Part shown: in pieces, positions 10,282 through 17,905 of the stretch
Layout of the letters: each line of letters begins with the position of its first letter
Numbering within the stretch: the first letter of the stretch is position 1
Position numbers and translations under genes: made by a program
Notes under the pieces: generated by a model
The model's database searches: none
Told to the model about the DNA's origin: nothing
Seen by the model: only the letters and a program-made list of their open reading frames with translations
Assembly (NCBI RefSeq): GCF_003352065.1
Contig: NZ_CP025803.1
Location: 3,141,574 to 3,205,573, forward strand
DNA length: 64,000 bases
Direction of reading: 5' to 3'
From: Sulfitobacter sp. SK011
Lineage (GTDB): Bacteria; Pseudomonadota; Alphaproteobacteria; Rhodobacterales; Rhodobacteraceae

Positions 10282-10357
10282 AGCCATAGCCGGGTCGCGC
10301 AGCGAAACGTGATCAGTGCTCTTTCAGCAGGATAGGTTTCGTTGGCGCACTATGCTG

Positions 10358-10468
10358 CTAAAATCCAACATAGGGGGCTTCCGCCGCCTCGAAACTCCCG
10401 TAGGCAATCCACAGAACCAGGATCGCGACACATGCGGCTATATAAAGGATGCGTCCGGGTTCCATCAT
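10358..10468 (-). CDS. 36-residue DltX-like single-span protein with C-terminal Tyr-x-x-Phe
   Basis: A tiny gene whose ATG overlaps the MBOAT stop as ATGA, so its translation is coupled. The protein has a short charged start (MMEPGR), one hydrophobic span at residues 7-23, and a short tail ending Pro32-Tyr33-Val-Gly-Phe36. DltX proteins of Gram-positive dlt operons have the same layout: about 50 residues, one span, and a C-terminal aromatic motif ending Tyr-x-x-Phe, where the Tyr inserts into DltB and takes the acyl group. I infer the same role here: acyl relay between the MBOAT and the DltD-like protein. The short length is why it would normally be missed. Confidence 0.7.
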   Translation of the reverse strand: MMEPGRILYIAACVAILVLWIAYGSFEAAEAPYVGF

Positions 10469-11556
10469 GTAAACCAAACTCCATGCGCAATGGCAGACAG
10501 GAAGACCACGTAAGCCAAGGAAAGGACACGGATCATCAAAGGGTTCACTTTTTTCTTTTTGGCCCAAGGCAGAACATATGCCAAAGCAAGCCCGTGCCCA
10601 AGACCCCAGATTAGAAAGTTCACTGACAGATTGTGCCACAAGCCCATGAACACAAACGCGCAAATCAATGCCAGCTTTGAACTGGCCGAGGTGACGACGA
10701 GGGGCAGATAGATGTATTGTATGACGAAATCGGCCATCGACCGGTGCCACCTTTTCCAGTAATCGCCGACGTCGCTGGCCAGATGGGGCTTGTTAAAGTT
10801 CTGCGGAACCGAGAACCCAAGAACAAGTGCAGTTCCTTCAGCCATGCGCGAATAGCCATAGAAGGTGGCAAACAGAAATCCGAAACTGCTTAGCGGTAAA
10901 AAGAGAAAGTGAAAGGTGCCATAGGCGATGAGGCTGTTTTGCTCAAAAAACATGTTCTCCCGAAAGTGTGCATATTGAACCGCCATGCCGAGAAATCCAG
11001 CTACTGCAAAAAGAAAGACAAACCCCTCGAATATCCGGTAAAGCCCGTCTTTGTAGTTTGGGCGGCGGCGTTCCCTGAGCGCCTTAAGCACATCAAGTCC
11101 ATTGAAAACCGGGCCCGACGGAAGTGCGGCAAAAAAGAAACTGGCGATTGCAAGTGCGGGAAAGTAGTCGCGCGGGCCTGCCTTTTTCTTGATCGCCTGC
11201 GTCGTCGTCATCATTTGCCGGATAATAAAAAAGGCACTTCCCAGCCACAGAATGGGCGCGTCCCATAACAGGTCGAGAATGTCAGGAACAAACAGCAGCA
11301 GAAGGATCAGATAGGGGAGCCGTGCATTGACGCGGTCGTTCCCCAGTATCCGGCTTGTGCCATATACCGCGATGTTAAAAGCAATGGCCGCGAAAGCCAA
11401 AGCCAGAGCAGCCGGATGCGTTACAAAAAGCAGTAACATACCGGGCGCGATACACCAAAACATGCGGTTGCCCGGACTAAAGCGAAACACCAGCGTTGCG
11501 TGAGACAGACCCAGGACAACCAGAATGAGCACGACATATGAGACCGGGTCAATCAT
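10465..11556 (-). CDS. DltB-like MBOAT-family O-acyltransferase
   Basis: A 363-residue membrane protein with about ten hydrophobic spans. MBOAT signature residues are His271 in KRWHRSM and the invariant His308 in MGLWHN, which sits before another span as in DltB and AlgI. DltB moves an acyl or aminoacyl group from a carrier protein across the membrane. Here a carrier protein, an adenylating enzyme, a DltD-like protein and a DltX-like protein are all in the same operon, so a DltB role fits better than an AlgI role. The start ATG shares one base with the upstream stop (TGATG). Its closest relatives could also be polysaccharide O-acetylases. Confidence 0.88.
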   Translation of the reverse strand: MIDPVSYVVLILVVLGLSHATLVFRFSPGNRMFWCIAPGMLLLFVTHPAALALAFAAIAFNIAVYGTSRILGNDRVNARLPYLILLLLFVPDILDLLWDAPILWLGSAFFIIRQMMTTTQAIKKKAGPRDYFPALAIASFFFAALPSGPVFNGLDVLKALRERRRPNYKDGLYRIFEGFVFLFAVAGFLGMAVQYAHFRENMFFEQNSLIAYGTFHFLFLPLSSFGFLFATFYGYSRMAEGTALVLGFSVPQNFNKPHLASDVGDYWKRWHRSMADFVIQYIYLPLVVTSASSKLALICAFVFMGLWHNLSVNFLIWGLGHGLALAYVLPWAKKKKVNPLMIRVLSLAYVVFLSAIAHGVWFT

Positions 11557-12680
11557 CAGCGCGCGCCCGGGCCCAGAATATCAACGACATGCTCCGCCAT
11601 AAGGGCCGTTGTCAGCAGGGCCGTCGGATGCTTTTCAAGATGGGCATCGTCATACCAGAAGTCGTTGAATTCCATGCCAATCTGCGCATAAAGATCAAAT
11701 ATCCTGGCGCTGTCGGGCAATGCATTTTTCAACGCGACCATGTCATCGGGATCAATGGTATACCCATAAAGCGGCATAGGAAGCACAATGACCTGCGCGC
11801 CCCTTTGGGCAGCCATCCGGGCCATGCCCGTGAGGTAAACCATCTCTCCCTCTCTGTAAGTCTGGTCAATGTCGTAGGGATAATCCTGATCGGTAGGCAG
11901 ATTTCCCTGCCAGTCCTTGAGCGTTCGATCTTTAGACAAGGCCGCGAGTTCGGTCCTCAACGCAGCGATAAGCTCAGGTAGCCCGGCTTCTGGCTTGAAA
12001 TCACCATAGGTAAAAGAAAAATCCTTTGGCCATGTCGCTTCGCGCGTGATCTCATCATAGCCACAGCGGCTGAACGACCAGTCCTCAAAGGGCGCTTTTG
12101 CAAATTGGTAGACAAGCGCCCCGGCTCTGAGGATGGTGCCGCGCAACCGCAACCGCCAAACCGTGGCCAGATTTTCGGCTTCCGTATATGGCATGGCAAC
12201 TGCGGGTTGTGTCAACAATTGCCCAAAAGTCATCAGGTTTACGTCGCGCCCGAAAAGGTAATGCTCTGACGCCTGTCCTTTGGCGGCCGGGGCAAGGCGT
12301 GTCACGGTACGCGGTGTCATAAACGAGGCTTCGAGTAGAACGATTTCTGGCGCGCCTCGCCGATCTAGGTAGGTATTGAGCAAGGCGTGGGAGGACCGCA
12401 GGGTGATATTGCCCATGGCCATTCGTTCGACAGTTGGATTTCCGGTAATTTCGCCCTGTAAAATGCTTTGAAGTGTCAACGGATCCAGCGCCACACCGGA
12501 TCTGCTGCTGCCGACAATCAGAACATCTGCGGCGGGGGCGTTCACGCGCGCCAGCATCAGATTGCACCGCGACAAAATCGTCGCGGGACCGCCTCGCGTC
12601 TGGTCAATGACGATAAGCGACGCCAACAAAGCCAAAAGGCAAACCAGAACAGCCGTTGATTTGCTGAACAGAAAACGCAC
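11556..12680 (-). CDS. DltD-like membrane-anchored SGNH-fold protein
   Basis: A 374-residue protein with an N-terminal signal anchor (residues 8-26) and an extracytoplasmic domain. VGSSRSG (residues 56-62) has the shape of SGNH block I, as in the GSS motif of DltD. A C-terminal D344-D-A-H347 gives the Asp-x-x-His of the catalytic triad. DltD and AlgX/AlgJ proteins perform the final acyl transfer or hydrolysis outside the membrane. The start is GTG, in a TAGTG overlap with the adenylation gene. I place it as DltD-like because of context; the family assignment from sequence alone is moderate. Confidence 0.75.
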   Translation of the reverse strand: MRFLFSKSTAVLVCLLALLASLIVIDQTRGGPATILSRCNLMLARVNAPAADVLIVGSSRSGVALDPLTLQSILQGEITGNPTVERMAMGNITLRSSHALLNTYLDRRGAPEIVLLEASFMTPRTVTRLAPAAKGQASEHYLFGRDVNLMTFGQLLTQPAVAMPYTEAENLATVWRLRLRGTILRAGALVYQFAKAPFEDWSFSRCGYDEITREATWPKDFSFTYGDFKPEAGLPELIAALRTELAALSKDRTLKDWQGNLPTDQDYPYDIDQTYREGEMVYLTGMARMAAQRGAQVIVLPMPLYGYTIDPDDMVALKNALPDSARIFDLYAQIGMEFNDFWYDDAHLEKHPTALLTTALMAEHVVDILGPGAR

Positions 12681-14191
12681 TAAGCAGTTTCCAACATGGA
12701 CTGAAGCGCGATGCGGTCGAGTTTTCCGTGTGGTGTCACGGGAAGAGCATCGAGTTTGACAGATCGTTTTGGCATCATATACGTCGGCAGGCTCAGCTCT
12801 GCGGCATCCAGACGCGGTATCTCATCGATGCCTTCAACAAAAAGCACCAGTTCTGTGGGGTGCTGCTTGGGAAAAGTGACGACCGCCAAAGTCTCGACCC
12901 CGAGCAGTCGGCGCAGATGCCACTCCACTTCCATCAGTTCAATGCGATGCCCACCGATTTTTACCTGATGATCCAGACGCCCAAGGTGAAAAAGCCGATT
13001 GTCGCGCCACAACACTTTATCACCGGTTCTGTAATATTCAGATGCGCTTCCATCACTCAGAAACGGCCTTGCAATCGCAGGATCTGCATAGCCATCAAAA
13101 CACTGTGCAGTCTTGAGCAACAGCTCACCAATACGTTCCGCAGTGTCCACAACCAACGGCAAGACCTCGTCTCCATCTGCAACCGCGACCTGGCAGCCAG
13201 GCAGGGGTGAACCGATGGAAACGACACCGATCTCACAAAGATCATCGCGATCTGTCCAAAGCTGCGCAGTGGCGGCCACAGTGCATTCAGTAGGGCCATA
13301 AGTGTTCCAGACAACGGTCTCTGGAATGGCCGACTGCCAGTCCCGTGCAATCTGCGCGGTCAAAGGCTCGCCGTTGAATATTGATAACCGGATGCTATCG
13401 AGGGAACTTTGCTCGAAGGCTCTGTTTGTCAAAATGACACGCGCCAGCGACGGAACTGAAATCCAGACAGAGATCGCGTTCTTTGCGATAAATTGCGCCG
13501 GATTGAACAGGTCAATCTGGCGTGCCGGGCAAAGTATGGCCCCGCTCAGCAGTGCCAGATAGATTTCATGCACACTGAAATCAAATGAAAGCTCGCAGAC
13601 CTGCGAACATATGCTGTCGGGCGGGTAAGGGATCGTCGCCATCATGTTGTCAACAAACGCCAACAGGTTTTCATATGAAATTGGAACGCCCTTTGGTTTT
13701 CCCGTTGAACCCGAAGTATACAAAACGTAGGCGATTGAACCGCCGCTGTTACCTGCAGACCAAATCTGAGGACCGGTAAGGGCACCATCAGCGTCGAGGT
13801 CCAGCAAAAGAATATGCTCGGCATCAAACCCCAGTTCGGCTGCCAGATCGACGGTATTCGCTTGGCAGATCACAAATTCCACGTCCGCAGAGCTGACGAT
13901 TGGCTTTAACCGGCTGGTTGGATAGGTCTGATTGAGCGGCACATAGGGACGTCCCTCACCAATGGCGGCCCACATTGCTGCGTAGGCTTGCGAAGACCGA
14001 TCCAGCAATAACCCTATGGCCGACCGTCCATCGCGATCTGCGGCGTTCAGCATGCCACGATACCCACCGACCATACGGCTGAATTGCTGATAGGTTACAT
14101 TCCCGGCCGCTTCGCAGACCGCAACAGCGTCAGCGCGATCTTGAACGACCGCCTGCATCCGTTGCAACAAAAGTGTGCGGCTATCGGACAC
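12680..14191 (-). CDS. DltA-like adenylation enzyme (amino acid or acyl loading of carrier protein)
   Basis: A 503-residue stand-alone adenylation domain of the ANL superfamily. Core motifs are YTSGSTGKPKG (to residue 168), LSFDFSVHEIY, NTYGPTECTV, YRTGDKV, GRLDHQVKIGGHRIE and PHGKLDR with the catalytic Lys. Length and the FDFS segment match D-alanine:carrier ligase (DltA) better than large NRPS modules. The substrate cannot be read reliably from the sequence. It would activate a small amino or carboxylic acid with ATP and load the neighbouring carrier protein. The start is GTG, sharing one base with the carrier stop (TAGTG). Confidence 0.88.
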   Translation of the reverse strand: MSDSRTLLLQRMQAVVQDRADAVAVCEAAGNVTYQQFSRMVGGYRGMLNAADRDGRSAIGLLLDRSSQAYAAMWAAIGEGRPYVPLNQTYPTSRLKPIVSSADVEFVICQANTVDLAAELGFDAEHILLLDLDADGALTGPQIWSAGNSGGSIAYVLYTSGSTGKPKGVPISYENLLAFVDNMMATIPYPPDSICSQVCELSFDFSVHEIYLALLSGAILCPARQIDLFNPAQFIAKNAISVWISVPSLARVILTNRAFEQSSLDSIRLSIFNGEPLTAQIARDWQSAIPETVVWNTYGPTECTVAATAQLWTDRDDLCEIGVVSIGSPLPGCQVAVADGDEVLPLVVDTAERIGELLLKTAQCFDGYADPAIARPFLSDGSASEYYRTGDKVLWRDNRLFHLGRLDHQVKIGGHRIELMEVEWHLRRLLGVETLAVVTFPKQHPTELVLFVEGIDEIPRLDAAELSLPTYMMPKRSVKLDALPVTPHGKLDRIALQSMLETA

Positions 14192-14442
14192 TAGGTGACC
14201 TGCTCTCTCAGGAAGTCAGTAAGTTTTGCAACAGATGTATAATGAATCGCATCATCAAAATCGGGGGTGATCTCAAAGGCTTCGTTTATCGACAAAAACA
14301 CTCTCATGAAATTCAGCGAGTCCCACTCCGGCACCGTGTCCATTGAATCCTCAGGTGCCACAAGCAGATCATCCCGACCACTCTCGGCTCGCAGTGTGTC
14401 CTGAACAATCAGAATTACTTTGTCGCGCACATCATCAGCCAT
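14191..14442 (-). CDS. Acyl/aminoacyl carrier protein (DltC-like)
   Basis: An 83-residue carrier protein. The phosphopantetheine attachment site is Ser42 in PEWDSLNF, with the D-S-L core. The rest is the acidic four-helix pattern of the family (VPEDSMDTV-type loop before it, DFDDAIHYTS after it). The ATG at 14442 is preceded by CTGGAGG at good spacing and overlaps the end of the sulfotransferase-like gene by eight bases. Longer in-frame starts upstream lie in that gene and are rejected. It is the natural partner of the DltA-like enzyme directly downstream. Confidence 0.9.
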   Translation of the reverse strand: MADDVRDKVILIVQDTLRAESGRDDLLVAPEDSMDTVPEWDSLNFMRVFLSINEAFEITPDFDDAIHYTSVAKLTDFLREQVT

Positions 14443-15283
14443 AAATTGTATCCTCCAGAGGGCGTGCAAGTTCTTCGTAAAGTGCCCGTTCGGCAGGGCT
14501 CCATTCAGAAACGGGACCGATCTGATAAGATGCCCGTTGATTTGTCTTTTTGGTCGACAGCTCCATACATTTTTTCCGATTGGCCTCAGTACTGACATCC
14601 AACGTTTGAAGCAGCGGCACCCAAAACCGGTCTGGTTCTTCGATCAGATCCTCAAAAAGCACCTTGCGGCGCAAAGCACCATTTTTGACGAAATTGGCAA
14701 GATGTGTATTCACAGTTGTCCAGAGCCAGATGTTGCGCTGAATGGCGGACCAATCGGTCCAAGCGTCGAAGTACGCACTGTCTTTGTTTGGTTTCAGTCT
14801 GCCAAGTGATATGAATTTTTCTCTGTCTGTCAGCGGCTTGTCGCGATCGGGCCAGCCGGCAGGTTGGGTGTCTTCACCCGAAACGATGGTAGCTGATCTT
14901 ACAAACCCCTCGCACTGCCTGAAAATCGCAACAAAACCCGATGTGGGATGGCGGTTTGCAAGTGGTACCAAAAACGGCGCGTTGTTGAACGCGACATCAA
15001 CCAAAAGCGACGCACCCCCTGCAGCTTGCTCCAACACTTCCTTCGATCTCAGCTCATCGACAGTTTTTTCTGCATAGGCTGCATCATTCCATGCTTTGCG
15101 GTTTTGAAGATTGATGAGCGGAAGCCGCTGTGTGGGCGTGCCATCAAGCAAATGCCCCTCATGAAACGCCGTCACCTCAGGAAGCGCATTCAGTGTCTTG
15201 GCGACAAACATCGTCGCTGTCCTGCCAGTACTGGCACAGAACGCAAAAGAGCATGCGTTTTCCTGCTGGTTGGCGTTTGTCAC
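14435..15283 (-). CDS. Sulfotransferase-family protein heading the Dlt-like operon
   Basis: A 282-residue protein with the P-loop sulfotransferase layout. A 5'-phosphosulfate loop STGRTATMFVAKTL lies at residues 18-31, and a 3'-phosphate-binding style segment FRQCEGFVRSA with Arg and Ser lies in the middle. KVLFEDLIEEPDRFW near the end is typical of the family. These enzymes move sulfate from PAPS to hydroxyl or amino groups. The start is GTG with AGAGG ahead. It is first in the operon, so the decorated molecule may carry sulfate as well as an acyl group. The P-loop is not a perfect match, so other nucleotide-dependent transfer is possible. Confidence 0.75.
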   Translation of the reverse strand: MTNANQQENACSFAFCASTGRTATMFVAKTLNALPEVTAFHEGHLLDGTPTQRLPLINLQNRKAWNDAAYAEKTVDELRSKEVLEQAAGGASLLVDVAFNNAPFLVPLANRHPTSGFVAIFRQCEGFVRSATIVSGEDTQPAGWPDRDKPLTDREKFISLGRLKPNKDSAYFDAWTDWSAIQRNIWLWTTVNTHLANFVKNGALRRKVLFEDLIEEPDRFWVPLLQTLDVSTEANRKKCMELSTKKTNQRASYQIGPVSEWSPAERALYEELARPLEDTIYG

Positions 15284-15445
15284 TGCTTCGACCTCTACCC
15301 GTAATGCCGCAACGTTTTTCTAGCGAGCTAACATCCACCCGTTTATTAACACAAGGGCGATGACTCCGTCGAGACTATATGCTCCGCCAAAAAACGGGCA
15401 GCTAGGTCGAGCACGAGAATTTCAGTGAAGTCGATCAGGGCAAGA

Positions 15446-15748
15446 TCACTTTTTGCGAAGGTAGGCCCAAGATACATGTCCCTTGAGGCCACGCGCCTGC
15501 TTCAAAGTCACCCTGCACCAGCGGGTGCCTCCTGTCTGCTGGCAGTCCTGAACCCTCAAGACGGTGCCATTGGGAAGACCCAAAATCACCTTGTATCCAA
15601 TGCCCGGACCTGCCCGCATTTTCAGCATGTCGTCATCCTCGACGCCATGAACCTCGTAGTATCCAAGCGACGCGGCCGCCGCGGGATCAGCTCGAAAGAT
15701 GGTTCCCAGCGCCAATACTGACAGCCCGACAAAGATGGCTTTGCGCAT
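15446..15748 (-). CDS. Small secreted bacterial SH3-domain protein
   Basis: A 100-residue protein with a signal peptide cut near AAAASLGY (about residue 25) and one SH3b domain containing LKMRAGPGIGYKVI and the end GHVSWAYLRKK. Two Cys flank the RT-loop region (QDCQQTGGTRWC) and may form a disulfide. SH3b domains bind cell-wall or peptide ligands in the periplasm. AGGAGA precedes the ATG. It stands alone between the Dlt-like operon and the formate dehydrogenase operon, in the same direction as both. The ligand is unknown. Confidence 0.85.
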   Translation of the reverse strand: MRKAIFVGLSVLALGTIFRADPAAAASLGYYEVHGVEDDDMLKMRAGPGIGYKVILGLPNGTVLRVQDCQQTGGTRWCRVTLKQARGLKGHVSWAYLRKK

Positions 15749-15899
15749 CGGTTTCTCCTAATTTCTGCCTCGACATCAAGTTTAGTCTGTCAGCGCGCCC
15801 AATGGAACAGCCTCTGATCGCAGGCAGCAAGGTTTCAGGGTTTCGGCGGTTCATCCAGACCTTGCGGCCCTGCTGATTTCATCGGGACTGATCGTTGCG

Positions 15900-16031
15900 C
15901 TACTCGGCGATCCGCACGTTCGTGGCCGAAGACCCCGCCTCAGCACTGGAAAAACCGATGCGCGTCAGTGCTTGATTTGCACCAACCGAAATCACGACCA
16001 GTGCCACGAGGGCCAAAAGAAACGCTTTCAT
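15900..16031 (-). CDS. 43-residue membrane or secreted microprotein coupled to FDH gamma
   Basis: The ATG at 16031 overlaps the TGA of the formate dehydrogenase gamma gene as ATGA. The protein begins with a hydrophobic segment (MKAFLLALVALVVISVG), then a polar tail with SAEAGSS and ends NVRIAE before TAG. It has a single span or signal peptide. I do not recognise a named family. Coupling to the gamma subunit suggests a small accessory subunit or stabiliser of the membrane formate dehydrogenase, which is inference from position alone. Confidence 0.6.
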   Translation of the reverse strand: MKAFLLALVALVVISVGANQALTRIGFSSAEAGSSATNVRIAE

Positions 16032-17236
16032 GTCGCGGTCCCCTTCTTGGGCTGGTCGGTCGTGGTCAGGACCTCATCTGCCCAGATGCTGTGATGCTCG
16101 CGCGCCCATTGCTCTTCAACCTCGCCTTTGCCCATCGCGTCAAACGCACCTTCCATCCCGACAGAGCCAAGGTAGATATGCGCAAAAATGATCGCCGTGA
16201 GGATCAAACTGACAAGCGCATGCCAAAGCTGCGCGTATTGCATCTCTTCCTGAGGCTGCAGCGGGTATGGCATGTCTGCGGCACCAAACCAGCCGGGTAT
16301 GCCCCAGCTGTTGAGCGTAGAGAATGTATGACCGAACAGGTTCATTTCGAACGGGAACAGCAGGGACAAGCCGGACAGTGATATCGACCCCCCCAAGATG
16401 ATCACCGCCCAGAAGATCAGTTTTTGACCTGCGTTAAACTTCTTGGCTGGCGGATGCTCCCCTCCGAAAAGGCCGCCTGCTTTGGCAAGCCAATGCAGGT
16501 CGGTGCGATCGGGAATGTTATGAACGACCCAGACGACAAAAATGATGACCAGTGCCACCATAAACGCCCAAGAGATGTTGTTGTGAACCCATTTGCTGCC
16601 AACCGCCAGAAACGCAAACGTCTCGTGACCAAACGCCGGGATCAGGACCTTTCGGCCAAAGAGCGAGATGAGCCCGGTGACGCCAAGTACCAGAAAGGAA
16701 GACGCCAAAAGCCAATGGCCGAACCGTTCAAACGCCTTGAAGCGCGTGATCGTGCGCCCGGTTTTTTCGCCGTCAATGCGAATGCGACCGCGGATCAGGT
16801 AAAACAGCACCAGCAACACAAGTGTGCCACCCAAAAGGTAGACTCCAAAAGACAAAAGCGGTCCCTCGCGGAACTTGAGCCACCACATACCACCGTCCTG
16901 CATCAGTGTGGTTACGGCTGGACCGCGGGTTTGCGTGGTAATATCGGCTGACCCATACCGCAGCGCCCGCCAAAGGTCAGGATCGGATGCCCCACCAAGG
17001 GTGCCAAGTTGATCGTTGATACTGGCAGCGGCATCAGGATTGCCCGTCAAGACACTGCGAAAACTGTCATCTATCACGATGCCTTCCTGCCTGCGCAGGA
17101 TGTCCTCAAGCGTCTGCGCACCCCCAGTTGAGGCGCGCGGATCATCTGGTGCCTCTTGCGCCGAAGCAGGTACAGCGAGGGTCAACATAAGGGCAAGCAA
17201 GCCTAAAAGACGCAGCATCAGCAACTTCCTCATCAT
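16028..17236 (-). CDS. fdoI: Formate dehydrogenase gamma subunit, membrane cytochrome b
   Basis: A 402-residue protein with an N-terminal signal peptide (cut near ASAQE), a periplasmic region of about 110 residues, and then a four-to-five-span cytochrome b domain with haem His candidates in FGHWLL, KWVHNN, LWHALV and FAHIYL. It anchors the alpha-beta complex and passes electrons to quinone. The extra N-terminal periplasmic domain is longer than in the E. coli FdoI type and matches the form common in alphaproteobacteria. It follows fdoH after 59 bases that hold a strong hairpin. Confidence 0.92.
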   Translation of the reverse strand: MMRKLLMLRLLGLLALMLTLAVPASAQEAPDDPRASTGGAQTLEDILRRQEGIVIDDSFRSVLTGNPDAAASINDQLGTLGGASDPDLWRALRYGSADITTQTRGPAVTTLMQDGGMWWLKFREGPLLSFGVYLLGGTLVLLVLFYLIRGRIRIDGEKTGRTITRFKAFERFGHWLLASSFLVLGVTGLISLFGRKVLIPAFGHETFAFLAVGSKWVHNNISWAFMVALVIIFVVWVVHNIPDRTDLHWLAKAGGLFGGEHPPAKKFNAGQKLIFWAVIILGGSISLSGLSLLFPFEMNLFGHTFSTLNSWGIPGWFGAADMPYPLQPQEEMQYAQLWHALVSLILTAIIFAHIYLGSVGMEGAFDAMGKGEVEEQWAREHHSIWADEVLTTTDQPKKGTAT

Positions 17237-17242
17237 AGATCA

Positions 17243-17275
17243 AAGAGGGGCGGCCCAGATTAGGCCGCCCCTTTT
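17243..17275 (-). terminator. Intercistronic hairpin between FDH beta and gamma genes
   Basis: A perfect nine-base-pair GC stem (GGGGCGGCC at 17247-17255 against GGCCGCCCC at 17263-17271) with a seven-base loop, extended by A-T and G-T pairs. On the mRNA strand it is followed by only a short T run (TCTTTG). It lies between fdoH and fdoI, both on the minus strand. It may be a partial terminator lowering gamma expression, or an mRNA stabiliser. The A/T flanks are nearly symmetrical. Confidence 0.6.
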
Positions 17276-17295
17276 AGCAATCTCAAAAGGGGCCA

Positions 17296-17892
17296 TTACC
17301 CGCCTTTTTGATCGTAAGCTGTACCCCAGCCCCATGCGCCGGATCCAAAACCACGCGCCACAACCCGTTCGCGGTAGATGCCGGATACGACATCGCCGTC
17401 GCCTGCAAGCAGAGCCTTGGTTGCACACATCTCGGCACAGATGGGCAGTTTGCCCTCTGCAATCCGGTTGCGGCCGTATTTGGAGAACTCGGCAGTGGAA
17501 TTGTTTTCCTCCGGGCCACCGGCGCAGAAAGTGCATTTGTCCATCTTGCCGCGTGAGCCAAAGTTGCCCGCCTGCGGGTATTGCGGTGCGCCGAAGGGGC
17601 ATGCGTAAAAGCAATACCCACACCCGATGCACAGGTCTTTGGAATGCAGGACGACGCCATCGGCGGTCTGGTAAAAGCAATCCGTCGGACAGACGGCCAT
17701 ACATGGCGCATCCGAACAATGCATACACGCAACCGAGATTGATCGCTCGCCGGGTTTGCCGTCATTGATCGTGACAACTTTCCGGCGGTTGATGCCCCAC
17801 GGCACCTCATGCTCGTTCTTACACGCAGTGACACAGGCGTTGCATTCGATGCAGCGTTCAGCGTCTACGAGAAATTTTGCTCTAGCTCCCAT
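17296..17892 (-). CDS. fdoH: Formate dehydrogenase beta subunit, four [4Fe-4S] clusters
   Basis: A 198-residue ferredoxin-like subunit carrying electrons from alpha to gamma. The Cys groups are C14-x2-C17-x2-C20-x3-C24, CMHCSDAPCMAVCP, CIGCGYCFYACP and CTFC followed by CAEMC, which is enough for four clusters. It lacks a C-terminal membrane helix, so anchoring depends on the gamma subunit. It is shorter than the E. coli FdoH (about 300 residues), as usual for this alphaproteobacterial form. It lies 13 bases after the alpha gene. Confidence 0.94.
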   Translation of the reverse strand: MGARAKFLVDAERCIECNACVTACKNEHEVPWGINRRKVVTINDGKPGERSISVACMHCSDAPCMAVCPTDCFYQTADGVVLHSKDLCIGCGYCFYACPFGAPQYPQAGNFGSRGKMDKCTFCAGGPEENNSTAEFSKYGRNRIAEGKLPICAEMCATKALLAGDGDVVSGIYRERVVARGFGSGAWGWGTAYDQKGG

Positions 17893-17905
17893 TTCTCAAT
17901 CTCCC

